Assembly (NCBI GenBank): GCA_016871475.1
Contig: VHDG01000082.1
Location: forward strand, 1-9,962
Length of the DNA: 9,962 nucleotides
Reading direction: 5' to 3'
DNA from: Verrucomicrobiota bacterium
GTDB taxonomy: Bacteria; Verrucomicrobiota; Verrucomicrobiia; Limisphaerales; UBA11320
In this document: piece after piece, positions 6,073 through 9,962 of the stretch
Layout of the letters: each line of letters begins with the position of its first letter
Numbering within the stretch: position 1 is the first letter of the stretch
The notes under the pieces: generated by a model
The model's database searches: none
Seen by the model: the letters and a program-made list of their open reading frames with translations, nothing else
Told to the model about the DNA's origin: nothing
Translations under genes and position numbers: made by a program

Positions 6073-7617
6073 ATGAACCACGCGCTAATGCTCGCTGCCA
6101 CTTGGATATCGGGTTTGCTGATTCTGTCCGCGTCCGCTGCCGCCCCGCCGGCCGGCACTCCTCCCGCTCCGGCCTTCACGGCAGGGTTCGCTGAACGTGA
6201 CATCACACCGGCCTTGGGAATGGAAGCGCCCGGAGGTTATGGCAAGGATTACCACCGCGTGTTCCACGATGCATGCAAGGTCCGGGCCGCCGTGTTCAGC
6301 GACGGCAGGCAGCGTGTTGCGCTGGTAGGCGTGGACATCCTTCTCGTCACACGCTCGCTCGTGCAGGAAGTGCGGGCTGAGATCCAGAACCGTTGCGGAC
6401 TGCCCTCCAACGCCATTCTCATCGGAGCCTCTCACTCGCATTCCTCCGGTCCAATCGGGATGAACGAGCCGGGCGACTTCGACCACGCGTCGCCTCTCGT
6501 GAAGGACTTGGTCGAAAACAAAACCATCGTCTCCAACCCCGGTTACATGTTGACGCTCAGGAAGCAGATCGTGGAAGCGGTTGTCGCGGCCGACGCAGGG
6601 CGGGTTGATGCGAAGCTCGCCGTAGGATTCGGGCACGAGGACAAGGTCGCGTTCAACCGTCGCCTCCGCATGAAAGGCGGCCTGACCTTTTCGCACCCCG
6701 GGGCAGGCAATCCTGAGATTGTCGGGTATGCGGGGCCTATCGACCCGCAGGTTGGGACGGTGGGCGTCTGGGACCTGAAAGGACGCCTGCTCGGCGTGGT
6801 GGTGAACTTCGCCTGTCACGCCACCACCAATCCCGGCGGCATCTCGGCAAACTGGGTTTGGTCGATGGAGAAAACCCTGCGGGGAGCCACGGGCGACCCC
6901 TCATTGCCCGTGGTTTTTCTTCAAGGTGCATCCGGCGATATCACGCAGGTGGACAACCTGACCAAGTTCCAGAACCCGGGGGCTGAGGAGTGGTGCGAGC
7001 GGGTGGGCGGACGGGTGGGTGCAGAAGCGTTCAAGACGCTGCTTCTGATACGCCAGGGGGCAGGCCGTGATCTCCCGGTGGATGTGCGACAGAGGGTGTG
7101 GAAGATCAAGCGTCGGGCGCCGACTCCTGAGAAGATCCAACGATCCCTCGAACTCGTTCAGCAGGGCGCGGAGAAAGCGGGTACGACGGAGTGGACGTTC
7201 GCCAAGGAGATCCTGTTGCTGGACGCGATGATGAAGGCCCGGCCCGAGGTGGAGGTTGAGGTGCAGGCGCTGCAGGTTGGCCCCATTGTTTTTGTGTCGA
7301 ACCCGGCCGAGTACTTCGTCCAGTACGGTCTCGACATCAAGAAAGGCAGCAAGTTTCCGTTCACGTTTCCGGTTGAGCTGGCGAACGGCATTGTGGGCTA
7401 TGTGCCGACAGAGGAAGCGATGGGGCCCAACGGGGGCGGCTACGAGACGCGCCTCAGTGCCTACAGCAATCTCGAAGTCTCAGCTGGCCGTCAAATGGCT
7501 GATGCTGGGATTGCGCTGGCGAACGAGCTCACCCCCGGCCCGGTGCCCCAAGCTCCGCCGGCTCCCCCGTTTCGTGCGGCATGGGCCTATGGCAATCTGC
7601 CTCCGGAGTTGAAGTGA
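6073..7617 (+). CDS. Secreted neutral/alkaline ceramidase-like protein
   Basis: A 514-residue exported protein of the neutral/alkaline non-lysosomal ceramidase N-terminal family. Residues 1-24 form a Sec signal peptide, with a hydrophobic core to about L18 and an S-A-S-A-A-A cleavage zone. The domain opens with A-G-F-A-E-R-D-I-T-P (37-46), the family's usual 'G-x-x-x-x-D-I-T-P'. Zinc-site candidates are present: H121/H123 in G-A-S-H-S-H-S-S-G-P, H249 in N-F-A-C-H-A-T, E413 in N-P-A-E-Y-F and Y457 in G-G-G-Y-E-T-R; G-A-S-G-D-I (285-290) is also typical. It lacks the roughly 130-170-residue C-terminal beta-sandwich of classical ceramidases and ends in a proline-rich tail. Short forms like this are common in PVC bacteria, where true sphingolipid substrates are unproven. 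The ATG at 6073 is chosen because it heads the signal peptide; the frame is open 60 codons upstream. Confidence 0.86.
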   Translation: MNHALMLAATWISGLLILSASAAAPPAGTPPAPAFTAGFAERDITPALGMEAPGGYGKDYHRVFHDACKVRAAVFSDGRQRVALVGVDILLVTRSLVQEVRAEIQNRCGLPSNAILIGASHSHSSGPIGMNEPGDFDHASPLVKDLVENKTIVSNPGYMLTLRKQIVEAVVAADAGRVDAKLAVGFGHEDKVAFNRRLRMKGGLTFSHPGAGNPEIVGYAGPIDPQVGTVGVWDLKGRLLGVVVNFACHATTNPGGISANWVWSMEKTLRGATGDPSLPVVFLQGASGDITQVDNLTKFQNPGAEEWCERVGGRVGAEAFKTLLLIRQGAGRDLPVDVRQRVWKIKRRAPTPEKIQRSLELVQQGAEKAGTTEWTFAKEILLLDAMMKARPEVEVEVQALQVGPIVFVSNPAEYFVQYGLDIKKGSKFPFTFPVELANGIVGYVPTEEAMGPNGGGYETRLSAYSNLEVSAGRQMADAGIALANELTPGPVPQAPPAPPFRAAWAYGNLPPELK

Positions 7618-7639
7618 GGGACGGATGGAGGACGCTACA

Positions 7640-9049
7640 CTAGCGCCATTGGGTGGGGATCAGAAGGCCGCTGACATGCATCCCGAGGGTCCTGGCTCCC
7701 TTCCATGGCCAGTACCAGTTGTGGAAAACCATGTAGGCCAGGACCGGTGGGATCACCAGCGCTCCATAACTCTGCATTCCCGAGAAAAGAAATCCCGCCA
7801 CGCCAAGCACTGTCATCGCGCTGGTTACTACAACCGAAGGCATCGATCGGACCCGGTTCTCGAGAGAGACAAGAGTGGTCCAGAAATTCATCTGCATCTC
7901 GAAAAACACATGCACCAGCATGATCACAAACCACATGGTTGGCAGCAGCTGCTTGCCGGTTCCTAGGATTGCGAGGAGGTAGGGTCCACCCAGAACCAGC
8001 GCCGCGGCACATGCAAGATAGGTGAAATTCTGATACCAGAACCGGGGCAGGAGAAGGTGTCGGACCGATGCCAGATCATGTCTTGCAAATCCATGGGCTG
8101 CCACGGGCCACTTCACTGACACCCACACACCTGCAACCGCCTGGGCGATTGCGGCAAGCCGAAGCGACGTGTCGTAAGCCGCATAGCCCTCGAGCCGGAA
8201 AATCTCAGCGCACAGCAGGGTGATCAACAGGGTGGCGACATAGTTGCTGAGGTATTGGACCCCGATTCTCCAGCTTGTTGGCCAGAGTTTGGCGATGAGA
8301 GGCTGACCCAAGTTGGAAGGACGATTTCCCAGGAGTTGGATCGCCCGATGTCGCGCGAGGGAGCGTTGGAGCAGACTGGAGATGAGGATCGCGATGGGGA
8401 GTGCGAGCAGCCCCGCCCCGAAGAAGAAGAGGCTTGCGGCGATCACCAACCGCACCGCTAGAGCGCCCGTCTGGATCATGGCGCTGACCCTCACCTCGTT
8501 CATTCCCCGGAGGTAGTTGTTCCACCATCCGGCATAGAGTTCGAGGACCGCAGACAGGGCCGCCAGGATCCAGGCAATCCATGTGATCCTGGGCTGAGAG
8601 GTGTCAGCGACATGCAAACCAATGGCAACGCTCCCTCCGGTGGCGAGCAGCACGAGGGCCAGAAGCGAAAGGCGTCGATACAAGGCCTGCGCTGTCCCGA
8701 CCAGCTGCCAAAGGAGAGGCAGGTTCGGAGGATTTCCGGCCTGGGTGGGTGCGACGCCCTCGCTTTGGAGTTCACGAGCTCCGGCAGCGGCGTAGGAAAC
8801 GAAGCGAGCCAGCGAGGCGCTGAATCCGAAATCGAGCACCCAGGTCACCTCCATCAGCCTGAGGAACAGCCAATACATGCCAAGATCCCGATCGCCCAGG
8901 AAACGCCAGGCCAGAGGGAGCAGGATCAACCCCGAAGCCAGCCTGAGTCCCTGGGAAGCCCAGGACCAAACGACGGCTGAATGATACAGCCTTCCTGCCA
9001 GGGATTTGGCAGGAGTGGCATCTGACGATGGTTCTGCAGGGGCGGTCAC
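7640..9049 (-). CDS. Polysaccharide/oligosaccharide flippase-like membrane protein (Wzx/MOP superfamily)
   Basis: A 469-residue polytopic inner-membrane protein with about 12 hydrophobic spans. Recognisable ones are near 36-50, 57-77, the leucine-alanine-valine-rich span after residue 120, a paired hairpin before the W-W-N-N-Y-L-R-G loop, and four near the C-terminus. The N-terminal pattern, L-x-x-G-L-I-L-L-P-L-A-W-R-F-L-G followed by D-x-G-x-Y-W-L-F and D-F-G-F-S-A-S-L-A-R-F-V-S-Y, matches the polysaccharide biosynthesis/export family that flips lipid-linked sugar units across the membrane. The start is GTG at 9049: a stop codon lies two codons upstream and no methionine follows before the first membrane span. 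No Shine-Dalgarno sequence is visible. It converges with the ceramidase-like gene, with 22 bases between stops. No glycosyltransferases adjoin it, so which polymer it serves is unknown. MATE-type transport is a less likely alternative. Confidence 0.82.
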   Translation of the reverse strand: MTAPAEPSSDATPAKSLAGRLYHSAVVWSWASQGLRLASGLILLPLAWRFLGDRDLGMYWLFLRLMEVTWVLDFGFSASLARFVSYAAAGARELQSEGVAPTQAGNPPNLPLLWQLVGTAQALYRRLSLLALVLLATGGSVAIGLHVADTSQPRITWIAWILAALSAVLELYAGWWNNYLRGMNEVRVSAMIQTGALAVRLVIAASLFFFGAGLLALPIAILISSLLQRSLARHRAIQLLGNRPSNLGQPLIAKLWPTSWRIGVQYLSNYVATLLITLLCAEIFRLEGYAAYDTSLRLAAIAQAVAGVWVSVKWPVAAHGFARHDLASVRHLLLPRFWYQNFTYLACAAALVLGGPYLLAILGTGKQLLPTMWFVIMLVHVFFEMQMNFWTTLVSLENRVRSMPSVVVTSAMTVLGVAGFLFSGMQSYGALVIPPVLAYMVFHNWYWPWKGARTLGMHVSGLLIPTQWR

Positions 9050-9150
9050 CAGTTACGGGCGATCAACAACGCGCGGGGTCTCCGCTCGGGGCGCGACAAA
9101 GACTACAAGCCTCGCGGCCGGCGCAGCATGCCTTCGCGCATCAACGTTTC

Positions 9151-9195
9151 AAAGGGATATTGTTGGCGTCCATCTGACCTGAAACAACACCCTTT
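9151..9195. repeat. Imperfect inverted repeat upstream of the toxin gene
   Basis: AAAGGG-ATAT-TGTTG (9151-9165) pairs with CAACA-CCCTTT (9185-9195). The arms match except for a 4-base ATAT bulge, around a 19-base loop, and TTGTTTTT follows on the plus strand at 9198-9205. It lies in the 182-base gap between the divergent flippase and toxin genes. It could be an operator, or an attenuator-like hairpin in a toxin leader transcript. Confidence 0.35.
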
Positions 9196-9209
9196 CCTTG
9201 TTTTTCGGG

Positions 9210-9222
9210 ATGTTTCGAACAT
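9210..9222. promoter_or_regulatory. Small palindrome ATGTT-TCG-AACAT just before the toxin start
   Basis: Perfect 5-base arms around TCG, ending nine bases before the GTG at 9232. The location suits a repressor or autoregulatory site. It resembles TGTTC/GAACA-type operators but has different spacing, so no regulator is assigned. Confidence 0.35.
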
Positions 9223-9231
9223 TCTATCAGC

Positions 9232-9789
9232 GTGAATCGCCTGAAGTTTCAAGATTGGATGCCCCTCAAGAACCTCGAGCAGGCCTTGCGCATCATCCTC
9301 ACCCCTCTGTTCCTGATCTGGACCCTGACTTTGAGCAGTCAAGGTGCTTCTCCGACGACAGCTGAGACGCAAAGCCCGGGCGTTGAAAGGAAAGCCACGA
9401 ACCCCGGGATCCCCGGCGGAAGTCTGGATGCTCATGAGAAGGCGGGTGGTCACCTGTTGGAACGGCACGTTGGCAAGACCGAAGAACAACTTCGACGGCG
9501 TCTCCAGTCTGAGACACGGATCTCCGCCGCATCATCGTTCACGGATCGGCCGGTTGCTGACGCTTCGGTTTCGGCCTGCATCGCATCAAACCAGAGAAAA
9601 ATCACGGCATGGCTCAAAGGCGATCAAGATCGATTGGTGATCTCACACCGCGCCACGGCTCCTGTCGGGATTTCCATCTCAAGAGGGACAACGAAAGCGC
9701 GGGATGCGAATGGCACGCGGTTGGTCCTTGTGCGTGATAAGCGATTTGCAGGGGGATGGAGAATTCTGACAGGATATCCCGAGTTATGA
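9232..9789 (+). CDS. Free-standing secreted RNase A-like toxin (CdiA-CT type)
   Basis: A 185-residue protein in two parts. Residues 1-40 carry a positively charged head and a hydrophobic segment (about 21-35), then S-S-Q-G-A-S-P, like a Sec signal or anchor. Residues 66-185 match the RNase A-like toxin domain known from the C-terminus of Yersinia kristensenii CdiA: D-A-H-E-x-A-G-G-H (66-74), R-H-V-G-K-T-E-E-Q-L (78-87), A-S-S-F-T-D-R (100-106), and the closing R-I-L-T-G-Y-P (177-183). H79, R90, T180 and Y182 fall at the spacings I recall for the reported active site (His175, Arg186, Thr276, Tyr278). There is one cysteine, so no RNase A disulfides, also as in that toxin. The start is GTG at 9232, or ATG at 9259, which gives a better-shaped signal. 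It overlaps the immunity gene by 4 bases. No filament or transporter gene precedes it. The predicted action is RNA cleavage in a competitor cell. Confidence 0.85.
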   Translation: MNRLKFQDWMPLKNLEQALRIILTPLFLIWTLTLSSQGASPTTAETQSPGVERKATNPGIPGGSLDAHEKAGGHLLERHVGKTEEQLRRRLQSETRISAASSFTDRPVADASVSACIASNQRKITAWLKGDQDRLVISHRATAPVGISISRGTTKARDANGTRLVLVRDKRFAGGWRILTGYPEL

Positions 9790-9962
9790 GTAACAGTGCA
9801 TTCCCCAAACTCGAGGCGTTTCTTGGGGCTTATTTCCATCAGGACTGGGCTTTGGACGACCCGGATTCCGAAACAGTGGTCGCAGGCTATCTCAAGCGGA
9901 CACCGGCACGTACGGTTGATGCACTCATTGCCGAACTGACCCAGCTCGAAGCCAGGAAGCTC
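9786..9962 (+). CDS. CdiI-type immunity protein, N-terminal part (cut by window end)
   Basis: The frame opens at ATG 9786, sharing ATGA with the toxin stop, and runs 59 codons to the window edge without a stop. The N-terminus (F-P-K-L-E-A-F-L-G-A-Y-F-H-Q-D-W, residues 6-21, then an acidic D-D-P-D-S-E) matches the contact-dependent growth inhibition immunity family, in which F-L-x-x-Y-F-H-Q-D-W is the signature. The small, acidic, signal-free product should stay in the cytoplasm and bind and block the toxin. The 4-base overlap implies translational coupling, so immunity is made with the toxin. The frame is too short at the right edge to be in a standard ORF list, but the motif and overlap make it convincing. 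The C-terminal half lies outside the window. Confidence 0.85.
   Translation, partial: MSNSAFPKLEAFLGAYFHQDWALDDPDSETVVAGYLKRTPARTVDALIAELTQLEARKL

Noticed and set aside
5676..6206. Minus-strand 176-codon frame in the lipoprotein-ceramidase gap
   Set aside because: It overlaps the ceramidase signal-peptide region in antisense, is rich in low-complexity serine/arginine residues and matches no family I know; treated as non-coding.
9210..9222. LexA/SOS box upstream of the toxin
   Set aside because: The palindrome has TGTT and AACA half-sites but too short a spacer and lacks the C...G positions of a TGTTC-N4-GAACA-type site, so SOS control is not claimed.
9198..9227. Possible promoter TTGTTT / TTCTAT with an 18-base spacer before the toxin
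   Set aside because: Only three of six bases match in each box, and it would start transcription at or after the GTG start; plausible only if the ATG at 9259 is the true start.

Overview
The window (about 60% GC) looks like chromosomal DNA of a Verrucomicrobiota bacterium, or a close PVC-group relative. The reasons are the gene mix (futalosine-pathway MqnD, AIM24, a NIPSNAP lipoprotein, a short secreted ceramidase-like protein, and the export-protein C-terminus ending in VPERTFNF) and the loose Shine-Dalgarno usage. The phylum is an inference from recognised protein style; there is no rRNA or other taxonomic marker here. I see no tRNA, rRNA, CRISPR array, transposase or phage gene.

Layout. 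Positions 1-198 (+) are the tail of a polysaccharide export (SLBB/Wza-like) protein. Three minus-strand genes follow, converging on it: mqnD (2441-1593), an AIM24-family protein (1523-849) and a DTW-domain tRNA-modifying enzyme (834-211). These read as one probable transcription unit in the order mqnD, AIM24, DTW. Divergent from mqnD, with only 18 bases between start codons, is a two-gene plus-strand operon: a class IV (HDAC11-like) deacetylase (2460-3413) overlapping by 11 bases an AstD-like aldehyde dehydrogenase (3403-4800). Next comes a minus-strand lipoprotein with two NIPSNAP repeats (5643-4861). A 429-base intergenic region holds a perfect G-quadruplex motif and short repeats, and leads into a secreted neutral-ceramidase-like protein (6073-7617, +). 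A multi-pass polysaccharide flippase-like protein (9049-7640, -) converges on it.

The most notable locus is at the right edge. A GTG-start gene (9232-9789, +) encodes a short protein with an N-terminal signal/anchor segment followed by an RNase A-like toxin domain of the kind found at the C-terminus of CdiA contact-dependent inhibition proteins. It overlaps by 4 bases (ATGA) a gene whose visible 59 residues look like a CdiI-type immunity protein (9786 to the window end). No CdiA filament or CdiB transporter precedes it. This is therefore a free-standing, apparently Sec-targeted toxin-immunity pair, unlike the usual modular CDI arrangement.

Functional links. The export-protein tail and the flippase both point to surface polysaccharide assembly. 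The deacetylase and dehydrogenase probably act in one catabolic route on an acylated amine or amino acid. The remaining genes are housekeeping (menaquinone synthesis, tRNA modification) or secreted proteins of uncertain role.
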